The notes below the pieces were generated by a model. That model made no database searches and had not been told where the DNA came from. It was given only the letters and a program-made list of their open reading frames with translations. A stretch of DNA of 64,000 nt. It comes from Setoptus koraiensis. Taxonomy: Eukaryota > Arthropoda. Below, in pieces: positions 24,201 through 35,880 of this stretch. The position numbers and the translations under genes were made by a program. How positions within the stretch are numbered: the stretch's first letter is position 1; every line of letters begins with the position of its first letter. The stretch spans positions 23,622,001 through 23,686,000 of the forward strand of contig CM106586.1 in assembly GCA_048013815.1 (NCBI GenBank). The letters run 5' to 3'.

Positions 24201-25884
24201 AAACGAAAATCGGTTGGCAACCAGACCCAACAACTTGGTACAACTGGAAAGATTTATGCGACACTCATGCTGAAATATTTCAACTGAATGTTGAAAAAAA
24301 ATGCTATCAGAAATATCTCTCTCCTATGTGATGATATTGAGGTGAAATGTCCTCTTAACAAAATTGCAAGTACACGGTGTTTGGTGACTAGGCTAAAAAG
24401 TGCCAAGAGTTGCCGATGGGATTAAAATGATGTACTACGATATAGTATAGCATGGAACAATTAACGAGTTATAATCTCATCTTTCGCTGTTCCCTCCCTA
24501 CACCACCTGAGTACTCATATACAGAACTTATATATTGTAGATAGAATGTAAATTTAGATCTTTATCTATCATCTTATCTGTTTACCCTGTTGCTGCAGAT
24601 AAATCATGATATTGCCAATCAATTCACATGTGTGTTGGTGTAACAGACATTTATGGCGCCACATCAATACAAGCGCTGGGCAAACATCGGGTGAAACATG
24701 CGATAAATGCTACAATCTAGAGAGAGTGTCACAATTGGAATAGTTTCTGGTGATTTCTATTACTACCACTACTCTTGAAGATAGTGTTTTGAATTCTAGA
24801 GAGAGAGAGAGAGCGAGAGAGGGAGAAAGTGTGAAGAGTCACACATACAGAGACAGTCGGACAATTCGACGGAATGATGCAGACACACAATTTGTCAGCG
24901 TATGAGCAAATGGGAGATTAGATGAGCAAGTATCCCGGTTGCAAGATCGTTGGTGTACTTTGAATGTTTATTGATCGAGAGATAGTTGGAATTAAGGTCA
25001 CTCGATAGTTGTTGAGAAGAGAATGTGTCAGCCGAAAATGTCGTCGCTGTTGTTCTTGGACAAATTGAGAGAGTGAGAGAGGGAAAAGGAGACTCATTAG
25101 CGTCAACACGCGAAGCACGCACAAGAGAAGAACCGGTGGTTGAGAACGATAAAACAACAAGAGAGAAGGACAGACAATCAGGCGCCGAAGAAGCAGCATC
25201 GTTCGATCATCGAATGTTCTTTATTCTTGACTTTGACTCTGTTGATCCATTAACTCGTTATATTGACTTGTGGCTCGTCTACAAGCGAACCGAGAGAATT
25301 TGAATTTGACACTGCACACTGCTACTATAGTTCTTACCAACTAAATAGCTCATACACATAGCCTCTGGATATTGTTGGCAACAGCATTAACAACGACGAA
25401 AGCCTCCAACAACAGCGACAAGTAGCGAGGGCAAAAACTTTTCCGCAAGACACGTTCGCTTTAGCTGCATTCTCACTTGTTCAAAATCGTCAGAGTTTGC
25501 TAATGAGCAAACAACAGAATCCCTTTTTCTTTCTTCGCTACTCACAACTAACATAGACTATTGTGACTGTTATTGTTGTTGCTCAAATAGCGCTGCCCAT
25601 ACGCCATAATTTGTTTTTGTTGTTGTCGTTATGTTGCAATGCTGTAACACTGTGGCTCTATTCATAAGAGAGTGCTACCTTGGTAACAGCGCCAAATCCC
25701 ATTCCATTCCTTAGTTATTCTATTCTTTTCTATTTTATCCTGCTCCATTCCATTCAATTCTATTTGACGGATTTTAAAGAACAAACATCTTGTCACGTTC
25801 ACGAGTCATGGGTGCCGTGCGTGCCTCGGTTATCCCCTTTCTGTGTGTGTGTCGCCACTTGTCTCTGTCTCGTTTGATCCTCTT

Positions 25885-25952
25885 CTTCTTCGTCGTCTTC
25901 TTCTTCTTCATCATCATCTTCTTCTTCTTCGTCCTCTTCTTCTTCTACTTCG
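25885..25952. repeat. CTT/CGT/CAT trinucleotide tract
   Basis: An imperfect pyrimidine-rich trinucleotide array dominated by CTT. Confidence 0.8.
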
Positions 25953-28873
25953 TGCTCACACACTGTCTACTACATGTATCGTCCCCGATGCAAGCCACTG
26001 ACAACTGCAATCTGACTAAAACTCGCTAACTCATTCGCACTAACTAGCTAAAGACGACGAATAATTTATCAGTCAGAAGCGATTTGAAAAGGAAGCAACA
26101 TGAGAACGCGCCTCGTATTTCATTATCGTGCACTAGCATTGGCGTTCGCATTCATTCAGATAATCATCATCATCACTAGTCGTTGTTGTAATCACTATAA
26201 GCGTCCTTCAATTCAACAACTGCAACAACAACACATACAACAACAACTTGCGAAAGCCACGCCAATGAGACAGACGCTCTTTTTAAGGACTCCTTACTTG
26301 CTGGCAACCACCGACAGCATTACTTTTGTTCCAAGCCATTTTTTTCTTTATCTCTCTCTTTATCCGTAATCCACTGACAGTCTTGACTGAATTCTAGACA
26401 GTTTTCGGTATGTCTCGTCGCTGAGTAGCGGTCCCGCGCGAACTCTCGCCACACTACTGATGGAGCGACAGCAGAGAGGGTGAGAGTGAGAGTGAGAAAG
26501 AGTTACGAGAGAAGCTGTCTACAAAGTGTTGCAGAAGGACAAACTCGTCTTGGTAGCATCATCGTCGGATAGGAAAGCAATACTAGAGAAATGGCCACTA
26601 ACTTGTCGTTGGTGGTGCTCATTTTTTGCCACCAAAATCACGTTATGTGATCATCTTGGCGCAACGATTGTGCAATTGTTGATCTAACGCGCATCATTTT
26701 TGTTTTCTATCGTAAACGTATATTGTTACGCCTGTTTACATTGAAGTTAGACACTCACAATCACAGCGAGTCTGATTGGTGGTGGTGGTGCTCTAGTATT
26801 TGCTCGAGCAACAACAAGTGCACAACAACAGTCGCATGGCGGCGTTATAACGGGCACAATGGTAGCTCTTGGGAGATCGAGTTTCGTTTGTTCGGTGCTG
26901 CTATTCTCCAACTTTAGTTATCTCATTCTAGCTGATATGTTTGCTCGTCTAGCGGATACACACTTCCATCAAGAGACATACTGAGTTTAGATTATCGCAG
27001 GCTTGCAAGCCAACTAACAAGAGCTCGCTCTCTTTGGCTAGCTGTTGCTGATAATGCTCTTCTTATTCTACTTCTTTGTGTCTGTGATAGTAAGTGCTCA
27101 AATGTAGTTGCGTTTGATTAATGCCCATGATTAATCCCCCCACAACCACAACCACACACCACTAACACAAACTAAATGCGATATGTACTACTAGTGCCGC
27201 CATCATGATGATGTTGATGATGATGTGTCTAATAACAGACACTAAATCATTGGCGCAAACAACAAACATGGCGCACACGTTGGCTATGGTCTAGCCAACG
27301 AACTATTACTGTGCTGTCGAACGCAAACAAACGGAACAACCCTAATTCTATTGGCGCACGCTGTTGCCACAAAAATATGGCCATTCCACTGAAATGATTC
27401 CAGATCAACTGGTTCTAGTGGCGGCGAAACTGTCGTTGCTTGATCATGTTCTTTTTGGCCGCTCTGGCCGGCTTTTGGGCGTTCGATGCTGCACTATTGG
27501 CTGTAATTTGTGTCGCCTCGTAATTCGTTGCCGGCGCATCGCTCCAATGCTGGGTGCACTTGCTCCTGGTCAAACTACATGGCATTATTTTGAGAACAAT
27601 GAGAATGACATGTCACAGCGACAGTGAATATCGGCGTCGGCGGCTAATTTTGAGTGTAAGCGTGCTGCGATCCACCACGAGGCTCCTATCTCTACTGCGA
27701 GTGGTGCACATCATGTGTATATCACCCCATCAACGGATTAGAAACGGGCGTGGCAGGCTACTGATGAACAGTCGACGGTCGGGCTAGCAAACAAATCACT
27801 CTCAACAGCAACCGCCAAGCTAGCTTGCCAGACTAGTGTGTGTGTCTATTGGAATCAACGAGTGCTGCTCGTCTAGACACAACTGGTTGTTGAAATTCCA
27901 ACAAGACATTCCACTGCATCTGCTGCTCATATGGCGGATTAGGTCGAATCGAAGAGCTCGCTTGATTGTTCCATTCAGCGAGTGCGTGTAGCTCGTTGTT
28001 TCTCTTGTCAATGAGTCTCGTGTGTGTGTGTGTGTATAAACTTTATAAATAGTCACACCACTGACTAGGCTGAGAGAACGTTCGATAAGTTCGCAAGTCG
28101 ATCGGATAGCGAGCAACTTTATCCAATGCTCAGATTTATAACGTTTACACAAGCAGCACTAACACTCGAGCTTGCGAGTGAGCATGAACACACACACACA
28201 CACACACTCACATTCATATCGGCCTATTGACGTTCAGCAAACGACAACAGAACAAAATTGCAAAGCGAACAGCAGAGAAACAGCGATCACAGTCACAGAC
28301 AGACAGAGAAATATTCCCTCTCGTTCCATGTGACGTCACTATTACTAGCTTGCCAGATTTTTCTCCATTGCCGCTGATCTTTCTGTGTCTCTCGACGCTT
28401 CTGCCTTATCTGCTGCCTTATTAGCTAGCTTGCCATATCTATCTCGGTGCAGCACTCGAATGCAATGATTGCCGCTTGCGGCCGCCGCTCGATAAACACA
28501 CACACACACACACAGATAGACAGGCAGGCAAACATAGACATTGAGATAGACACACAGATATAGAGAATGAGGGGGAGGGGGCAGGGCAAATTCATCGAAG
28601 ATTCATTGCAATTGCTAACATCCTTATGAGAGAGACCATCCAGTCAGCCAGTCAGTGGTCGAGTGAGTGTAACTATGCGTGAATGCGTCGTCACTCTGCG
28701 GCAGTAGCAGCACCGCTTTCACTATTTGTTCCTCGCTGTGTTGTTATCTCGCTGTTATTGTTGTTGGTAGCTGCTGCTGCCGCTGCCTAAATCTTTCAGT
28801 GTTCATCATCACGTTCGATTGGGTTGTGGATTTGATTCTTTTCGACGCCGCCAGCGCCGCTCTTGCACCTTCT

Positions 28874-28933
28874 TGCCAATATAATACAATGCCAATCCAA
28901 TATGCCAATCTAATGTGCCAATCTAATATGCCA
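28874..28933. repeat. 13-14-bp tandem repeat, about 4 copies
   Basis: Units resemble AATCTAATATGCC with small length and base changes. Confidence 0.75.
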
Positions 28934-28955
28934 ATATTGAAATAGCAAATGACTT

Positions 28956-28994
28956 GAAGGAATTAGCTTGTGGCTAACTCCCAAGTAATTCCTT
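28956..28994. other. Hairpin with 9-bp perfect stem
   Basis: AAGGAATTA and its exact complement TAATTCCTT flank a loop of about 20 bases in gene-free DNA. No mature small RNA can be claimed from sequence alone. Confidence 0.5.
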
Positions 28995-29993
28995 TGACTT
29001 TGTGAGTTGAGCGAGATGCTCATGCGTATCCTCGCGCGCTGTTCGCAACTGATTGATTCTGACTCATTATCCCTCATTAAGTGTCACTCATGGCGGCCGC
29101 CGGTGATCGTCGCTGTTCGATCCGATCGATATTGCCATCCCCTGCTATTTCTGGCAAAAATTGTGAGTCAACCAGCGAGCCCATTGTCTGTTGTTGGTGG
29201 TGGCGTGGTCGGCTAGCAACAGGCAGCAGCACTAATCGCCAACTGCGATCACCCATCACACATTGTCGCCAATAGTTGTGTGTGTGCGTTAATTTAGCAA
29301 TTAGGCGTTTATAGGGTAATTAGAGATAAAAATATTATTATTATTTTAATTATGAGTGCCAGTCGATAATATGGCAGGCAATAGTGGATAGTTTTTTTAG
29401 TCGATTCATTCTTTGCAAGTTGCAGCAACCAACAGAACCAAGCGACGAGGGTTGTTATGCACGCGGAACATCTCGCACTCACTCGCTTTCTTTCTGTTTT
29501 TTCGCACACACACACACACACACACACAAAATTGGCGCTCTTTAACAATTGCACGCAGGCGTAAACGCACACACGCTCTGGGAGAGACTCTCGCTCTCGC
29601 TGTGAGAGAGAAAGCCGCACAGACTCGCGCACACACACACGCACACCCAGGCACAGAAGCGCACACGACGACCAACTAGACGGTGCAGCTCTTGTAAATC
29701 GAATGTGTAGCATTGTCAGTGTATAGCTCGTTAGGTCGAGTCGACTAGAGAGAGTGAGCGTAGAACACAGGCTGACGAACGCGCAAACTGTTCTCACTTG
29801 GCCAACTCTCGCTATTCGCCCCACACTAGGACATGACTCGCTCGTCTAGCACCTTCGTCACAATTGTTCGATACTCTCCTCGCTCTGTACCTTTGTTTCT
29901 ACGCTCGTACATACACACACACACACGCACCACATAACGACAGTATCATCATCATATAATGCTATTATTGTCATATTTATCAACACCAACCAT

Positions 29994-30044
29994 CATCGCC
30001 GGAGATACGAACGGATGAGCCTTTAACTGCTGCTACTACACGAG

Positions 30045-30056
<12 letters not shown>
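29994..30056 (+). repeat. 65-bp dispersed repeat, copy B
   Basis: Partner of the segment at 24136-24200. It lies about 750 bp upstream of the HSF-like start codon and runs directly into a (CA)n tract. Confidence 0.55.
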
Positions 30057-30075
<19 letters not shown>

Positions 30076-30803
30076 GGCGAGCCCTAATCAGAAGAGCGAG
30101 CGCAAATACCAGCACTCAAACAGACACAGATCATCTCTCTAGTTCTGGCGCTACTTCTGCTATACATAATAAATAATACTAATAATATTAATAATAATAA
30201 TAATAATAAACACGCTTAAGTACACACACTGAGATACTTATTCGATACAGATCGGGAGAGAATATTCGACGACGACCAAAGGCAGGCAAGATAGAACTAT
30301 ATTCCACCAGCAACTCAATCTATTCTGCACAGACACACTTTGCAAACTACTGCTTCATCAGATGCGTGTGTGCGCTGGAATGGAGAACATAAAGTATACG
30401 ACACACACAGCAAAACACATGAGCAGCGAATAAGAACGCGCAATATAGCGTCAACTTTATCACGTAAGCTCGTCTCTATAACATCGCTACTATCGATAGT
30501 CGACACACACACTCATTCGTTCCCTCGACGCAGTTGTCCACAGGTTGAACAACCTAAACCGCACACACACACGCACACACACACACCAACTAATTGTGTT
30601 ATTTCATCATCATATCACTGCAACTAATATCGATTTAGAATTCCTATTATTACTATCACTGCTACAATTGTTCTATTGATATTATTCATAGTTGTTGAAA
30701 AATTGTAGTTATTTCCCTGTTCAACCGGACACACACACAGCAAAGGAGAACAGCAACAAAAAGTTTCTCCACAAACAAAACAGCAACAGAAAATAACGGG
30801 CCT

Positions 30804-32045
30804 ATGGATCAGTTAGACACGCTTGATAGAAACAAGAAGCTGTTCCCGCAAAAGATGTGGGACCTCATCCACGACGAACGCTATCAATTTTGCTTGCGAT
30901 GGTCAGGGGACGGACAATTAGTTTATTTGAATCGTGATGAATTTGAAGAAAGTTACCTCAAGAAGCCATGTAATCAATTTAATACACAAAAGTCCATATC
31001 TTTTGTGCGCCAAATGAACATGTACGGTTTTAGAAAAGTAGATGATTGCTATTACGAGAATGATAATTTTAAAAGAAACTGTTATCATTTGCTCAAGAAC
31101 ATGATAAGAAGGCACCCAAATAAGGCGCCATTCAATGAATTCTTTCCTAACGCCACCACCAATACAAACAACAACGCTTCTCCTAACAATGTCAACCATG
31201 CCACCGGCACCAGAAGTAACAATACCGGTAATAGTAAAATTAATTGTAATGGCAACAATAATGCGCTCATTACCTCGCAACTAAACCATACCACCACCTC
31301 AGCTGCTTCAATTGTTACAAACAACAACAACATTAACACTCCTCTAGCCATTAGAACACCGTCCCCGGCATCGTCGATCGTACAAAACAATCGTTTCATA
31401 CACAACATCAGTAATAATGGTAGCTTATCATCGACTTCATCGCCATCGCCATCTCCATCCATTGATAATAACAATATCAATAATAGCATCAATATGATTA
31501 ATGGTCACAACAACTTTCAGCAACAATTATCCAATATGGTTCTCAATCTATCAAACCATGCAGCTATTCAGCAATTTGGAGTTAACAACAATAATAACAG
31601 CCACAACAATCACAATCACTGTCCAATCAAATATGAAAATCACTATCAATTGAATGATTTGATTCACATGGGCCAGGTACCTATTCCATTTGACATACAG
31701 CTTGAGCTCAGGCATCAATATGAAATGCAACAAAAAATGGCTTCCACCAATCAGCTACCTCCAGTTAGTCCATTGACGAAAAAGTTAGTGACAGAAATCT
31801 GCTCAAAGCGTAACGCCTTATTGGACCAATCAGCTATCATGGATGCAGCTAGATACACTGAAAACTTTCTTAATGTCCTTTTAGACGATGCATCATTGAT
31901 AGCACAACACTCAGCCGGTCTGGATCCCGCCGATACTTCTAACCAGCCAGCTTGTCCGTCTGTCGATGCTTCTAGTTTATCATTAGCTCTTAAACTTTTA
32001 CCTTCCAAATTGTTGTCTTCCTTACAAATATATAACAAGCCATGA
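30804..32045 (+). CDS. HSF-type DNA-binding domain protein
   Basis: Single exon, 413 residues, from the first in-frame ATG. Residues about 12-106 form a heat-shock-factor DNA-binding domain: LFPQKMWDLIHDERY, LRWSGDGQLVYLNRDEFEESYL and the recognition-helix signature SISFVRQMNMYGFRKVD, then a short wing and FKRNCYHLLKNMIRR. In canonical HSF1 a heptad-repeat trimerisation region (HR-A/B) follows; here the DBD is instead followed by about 170 residues rich in Asn, Ser and Thr. A helical C-terminus (about 325-413) is not recognisable. This composition fits the divergent HSF5/HSFY-like class better than stress-responsive HSF1, but the subclass is inference. It is probably a nuclear transcription factor. 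AATAAA follows at 32119. Confidence 0.85.
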   Translation: MDQLDTLDRNKKLFPQKMWDLIHDERYQFCLRWSGDGQLVYLNRDEFEESYLKKPCNQFNTQKSISFVRQMNMYGFRKVDDCYYENDNFKRNCYHLLKNMIRRHPNKAPFNEFFPNATTNTNNNASPNNVNHATGTRSNNTGNSKINCNGNNNALITSQLNHTTTSAASIVTNNNNINTPLAIRTPSPASSIVQNNRFIHNISNNGSLSSTSSPSPSPSIDNNNINNSINMINGHNNFQQQLSNMVLNLSNHAAIQQFGVNNNNNSHNNHNHCPIKYENHYQLNDLIHMGQVPIPFDIQLELRHQYEMQQKMASTNQLPPVSPLTKKLVTEICSKRNALLDQSAIMDAARYTENFLNVLLDDASLIAQHSAGLDPADTSNQPACPSVDASSLSLALKLLPSKLLSSLQIYNKP

Positions 32046-32821
32046 AATATTCAGGTGGATTGAATATATGATTTATTACCTACCAAATTTAAAACAAACC
32101 CAAAAGTATACTATGTGAAATAAAAAGTAGTCAGGATTGATTGCCAACTAAGCCCTAGTGAAATTACCTTCTGAATATCCAAATGAATATATGAAGTTAC
32201 ATATATTTATAATAAAATACAGTTGTAAATAATAAAACTAGATTTAGAGGAACCCTGGCAAACTTCACGTTGCTGGCCTCTGAACCTATCTTAGCATTAA
32301 TAATTGAGTCCCGCCTTTTTCGAAAATTTTTCAAGCAGCTCGCTAGCACAACCATATCATTGAGCGCTCCAAAAAAGTTGACCACCGGTCGGACTTGTAG
32401 CTAGAAATGGTCAGAGCCTAAAGAAGCGCTGAACGTATCATGAATAGAATCTGAGTATCGACCAGGTGAAAATGGTGGAACAGCGCCCTCTCCCATGTCA
32501 AGTATGAACAACAGCGACAGTGCGCTGCAATTTTTCGATGCAAGCATGCGTTCTACATGAAATACTCGCTAGTTTTACATTTTGTATTTTGAATATTCAC
32601 TACCAGTCTCTATAGCACAACGAACGTACTACAGCTAGTAGTATTACTAATACTATACTGTGTGCGCCCGATGTCCGATGATTATTTTTTTTTTTTAATT
32701 TTCGCTATTAATACCTGGAGACGAAAGTTATCACCATTACTCACTGGAGGATATTGTTGATATTATTCTACTATCAACGCAGATAGAACAAATTATTATT
32801 GTAGACAGATATTGTAGACAG
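32046..32821. other. HSF-like / TAF5L intergenic region
   Basis: It holds the HSF-like poly(A) signal, then AT-rich DNA, a CTCF-like word on the minus strand (32482-32496, AGAGGGCGCTG) and a doubled ATTGTAGACAGAT just before the TAF5L start codon. No coding sequence for the missing TAF5L N-terminal domain is visible here. Confidence 0.6.
32119..32124 (+). terminator. Poly(A) signal of the HSF-like gene
   Basis: AATAAA 73 bases after the stop codon. Confidence 0.7.
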
Positions 32822-34336
32822 ATGAAGCCAGCTCGTGGCCGAGATCTTGTGTCGACAACACTAGATCGTTACATAAAACACAGATTCAATGGAGAATTAT
32901 TGCCGCACCAGAGGCAACCACGTGATGAAACACCAAAAAAACCCTCGCCTGATACAACATTCAAGCAAACATCTAGATCAAACAAAGAGCACACGCATAT
33001 ATTTGATCCTGGTGAACCTAAGGCCAGTTTTGTAGAGCTAGATGATGAATCTGTTAGTGAGGAACAATTGACTCAATCAGCTAGAAAGCTCCTGTTGGAT
33101 TACATTAAACAGATTGACCACACCACGGGAACCAACAAAACTAAAAACAACACCACAACCACAACAAGCAGTAGCAGCAACACTAATAATAATAATAATA
33201 CAGTTGCACCCTCTATTTGTTGCTTTTCAGTTAGAAATTCCCAACCTTGTTGTTGCGCCGTCAGAGATGATCTCAAATTTATGGCCATGGGCTTTGAAAA
33301 TTCTCTACTCTATCTGTGGAATTTGCGCTCCTCTAAAGCTCACTCGGAAGACAAAAAACCATGGTTTAGAAAGACCTTATATGCTCACACTGGACCAATA
33401 TACGCATTGTTGTTTGTTCCAAATTCGGATCTACTGTTATCATGCTCAGAAGATACCACAATTAGGTTGTGGTGCTTGAAGACATACTCCAATGTGGCCA
33501 TTTACAGAGGGCACGCCTATCCTGTTTGGGCCATTGACATAGCCTCCCATGGAAATCATTTTATTTCAGGATCTATGGATACCACAGCGCGTCTGTGGAC
33601 CTTTGAGAAGATCAGCCCTGTTAGAATATTCTGTGGTCACGATAGCAGTGTTGAATGTGTAAAATTTCACCCGAATGGTAAATATGTGGCCACTGGTTCA
33701 TGTGACTCTACAGTGAGACTATGGAATGTCACCGACGGCAATATGGTTAGGCTTATGGTTGGACATCGTGAACCAGTATCTTGTCTTTCATTTCTACCAG
33801 ATGGCAAATATCTAGCCTCATCCAGTCATGATGGCTCTATCAAAATCTGGGATTTGTCCAATAACTCTGTCGCGAAAGAGTTATCCTGCTTGCCAAACAC
33901 CAGTCCGATTAATAGTATATCATTCAGCCATAATCAGGTATTTCTTTCATCTTGCGGTGCTGATCGTTTCCTGAGAATTTGGCGAATCGATGATATCTCC
34001 ACCACTAAGGACATCCACAATCACCCCGCTGAATCCAACGATGTCGTTCAAATGGATACTCCAAACTCAAACAAGTAAGTTTTCCAAAACCCCTCTACCT
34101 ATTTTCATGCTGGAGATGATACAATCGATAACTAATCACCTTCCTTTTTTATTTTTAGTCATTCAAGTATTACAGAGCCTCACATTTCAGAGCTTCTTGA
34201 TTCAGGATCTCATTATTTGGAACCAAGAGGCAAAGAGATTATAGATTTATCTTCAAGATTCACTAATTTGTTGCATTCCCAATTCCTAGACAAAAATATC
34301 TTGTTAGTGTTCGGGTCGTCTTCTAACTCAGAATAA
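32822..34336 (+). CDS. TAF5L: TAF5L homologue (SAGA-associated WD40 protein) lacking NTD2
   Basis: Two exons (32822-34074 and 34159-34336; donor GTAAGT, acceptor TTTTTAG) give 476 residues. The C-terminal half is a seven-bladed WD40 propeller from about residue 130: GFENSLLYLWNLRS, AHTGPIYALLF, YRGHAYPVW, DTTARLWTFEKISPVRIFCGH, VKFHPNGKYVATGSCDSTVRLW and GHREPVSCLSF. Exon 2 supplies the last blade, ending FLDKNILLVFG. These phrases match TAF5L (RGHAYPVW, TARLW.F....P.RI..GH...V.CVKFHPN) better than TAF5. TAF5L is a structural core subunit of SAGA-type histone acetyltransferase complexes. Residues 1-130 have a short LisH-like start (VSTTLDRYIKHR) and then low complexity; the roughly 120-residue NTD2 domain of TAF5/TAF5L is absent and no exon for it is seen upstream. 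Confidence 0.9.
34148..34153 (-). terminator. Candidate poly(A) signal of elongin A inside the TAF5L intron
   Basis: TTTATT on the plus strand reads AATAAA on the minus strand, about 200 bases past the elongin-A stop. It coincides with the polypyrimidine tract of the TAF5L intron. Its use is inference. Confidence 0.35.
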
Positions 34337-34350
34337 ATTATTAGCAAGTA

Positions 34351-35154
34351 TTATCTTTTAAAGCGACTCTTGAACAAGAGCATCGATTTCTGCATCAGAG
34401 GTGCTACCTTTGGCTTTTTGTTAGCCTGACTAGATGCCATTGCTGCGGAAATTGTTTGACGCTTTATAGCTGCCACAGCAGCTGACTGCGTAGAGCTTCC
34501 GCCCGAGCCGCTTGATTGGCTCGAAGTACTCCTCGAGGGTGTGGAAACATTTCTAGCCATCATTGATATCACAGGATTCCCGGCAGCCCTCCTCCTGGCT
34601 TGAGGCATTATTTGATCAACAACTTGGGCTTGTCTCACCGGTACAGCTTTTCTTTCATGTCTCTTGATACGCCTTGTTATTTTTTGTAATTTGTGATCAC
34701 GTTCCTCTTCGCACCTATGATATAGGTCACGCCAAGTCTCATTTTTATTTCGCTTCTTATCACTGAAATGACGCTTACAGTGGAGCTCCCAAAGCTCGTC
34801 TGAATCCTCTACAATGGCCTGATGAGCAAGAAAAATACATAAAATGGTTCACGTCAAATGGATGGGTTAATTATTGCAGGATGATTGCTAGAGAAGGTAA
34901 CAATATATAATGCGTATGAGTTTACTTACCGGATTGAAAGACTCAATTTGTTTTAATTGAGATACAGAGCATTTAATTAGGATTGGTTTAAGAATGAAGT
35001 ATGGTACATCTCCAATATATTCTATTTTGTTTATATTGTCTATGAGTTTCTGTATACACATATCCTCCAGACGAGGCACATATTCGTTGACGTGTCTTGT
35101 ACCAGAGAAAACTGCTGTCTTTCCTCTTGCTCTTTTAAAGTCGACCATAGACAT
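34351..35154 (-). CDS. Minimal elongin-A homologue
   Basis: Two exons (35154-34930 and 34818-34351; donor GTAAGT, acceptor ATCAG) give about 230 residues. An in-frame TGA 15 bases before the ATG supports the start. Residues 25-75 carry the elongin A BC-box region (YVPRLEDMCIQKL) and the F-box-like GDVPYFILKPIL..C...QL..IE.FNP; exon 2 begins AIVEDSDELWELHCKRHF and ends KVAPLMQKSMLLFKSRFKR, matching the extreme C-terminus of animal elongin A. Elongin A is the transcriptionally active subunit of the elongin ABC complex, stimulating Pol II elongation and acting as substrate adaptor for ubiquitylation of stalled Pol II. Human elongin A has over 500 residues before this domain, including a TFIIS-N domain; here only about 25 precede the BC-box. 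The gene converges with TAF5L, the stop codons being 14 bp apart. Confidence 0.88.
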
Positions 35155-35880
35155 GTTGTTAATATTTCATATGATTTTCTAGTTTAAATATATATATACC
35201 ATATATGTATTTCAGTTTAGTCTTATAATTAAATTAAGAATATTTGTTAAGAGTATCAACAGTAGTATTATGTTCGGTTGCGACAATACTGTGTTGGTTT
35301 AGTTATAAATACCGCAACTTTACACAAGAAATCATCTCTACTGTATGATTGGAGTGTGCGAAACTTCGATTAGTTCACCGAACGACAACAAAAACCGACG
35401 GGAGCCGACAATAATGGGAATTTTTCTTTAAATGGCAGCAAACCAGAGTTAAACTCTAGTTTGCTGCATACAAAATACCCCAGATAAGAGGATATATGGG
35501 GTATGAGATGCAAATGCCCAAGTTTCTAATGATTATGCTACGTGTTTGCCTTCCACAGTGCTTTTTCTGCACAAAAACAATGCATGCTACTTGAGATTTT
35601 TCAAATGTACACCGATGTTTTACGAAAGATCCACCAGAGACGCTGCTCAGGTTTCGTCCAACAGAGAATGCAATACAGCGATGCCCTCGCGGACCTTTTG
35701 AAAATCAATGTAGGTGCGTGTTTGCTACACAGGTCCCTCTGTGCCTTGGGCATTTTCTCCCTGCACCTTTTAAATACCCAAGAAGTTGATTAATGAAAAA
35801 GGGAAATTCCCCAAGTAGCTCACTTCGACTGACAATCATCTGATGAAAAAGTCTTCTCTGGTTGCAATTCACAATTCATA
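35155..35880. other. Region upstream of elongin A
   Basis: No gene recognised; an 83-codon open frame at 35542-35793 starts with GTG and has no family signature. Two hairpins are present: 35435-35467 (GCAGCAAAC, AGAGTT and complement) and about 35474-35500 (ATACCCC...GGGGTAT). Confidence 0.5.
35435..35467. other. 16-bp stem palindrome
   Basis: The left arm GCAGCAAACCAGAGTT and right arm AACTCTAGTTTGCTGC pair at 15 of 16 positions around a single A. Confidence 0.7.

Larger units (their letters stand above)
23740..30803. other. Microsatellite-rich region without a recognised gene
   Basis: Between the divergent Oig-4-like and HSF-like genes I find only short frames of no recognisable family, plus (CA)n, (GA)n and (CTT)n tracts, for example GA at 24798-24822, CTT/CAT at 25885-25952, CA at 28191-28209, 29510-29529 and 30048-30075. 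It should contain both promoters and 5' untranslated exons. Two copies of a 65-bp repeat lie near its two ends (24136-24200 and 29994-30056). Confidence 0.55.

Noticed and set aside
26100..26369. 89-codon ATG frame with a signal-peptide-like start
   Set aside because: The hydrophobic run comes from ATC/ATT repeats and the remainder from CAA repeats and pyrimidine tracts; no domain.
32822..34336. Assignment as TAF5 instead of TAF5L
   Set aside because: RGHAYPVW, the TARLW.F..ISPVRI block and the ending ILLVFG match TAF5L better, and the gene lacks TAF5's long N-terminus.
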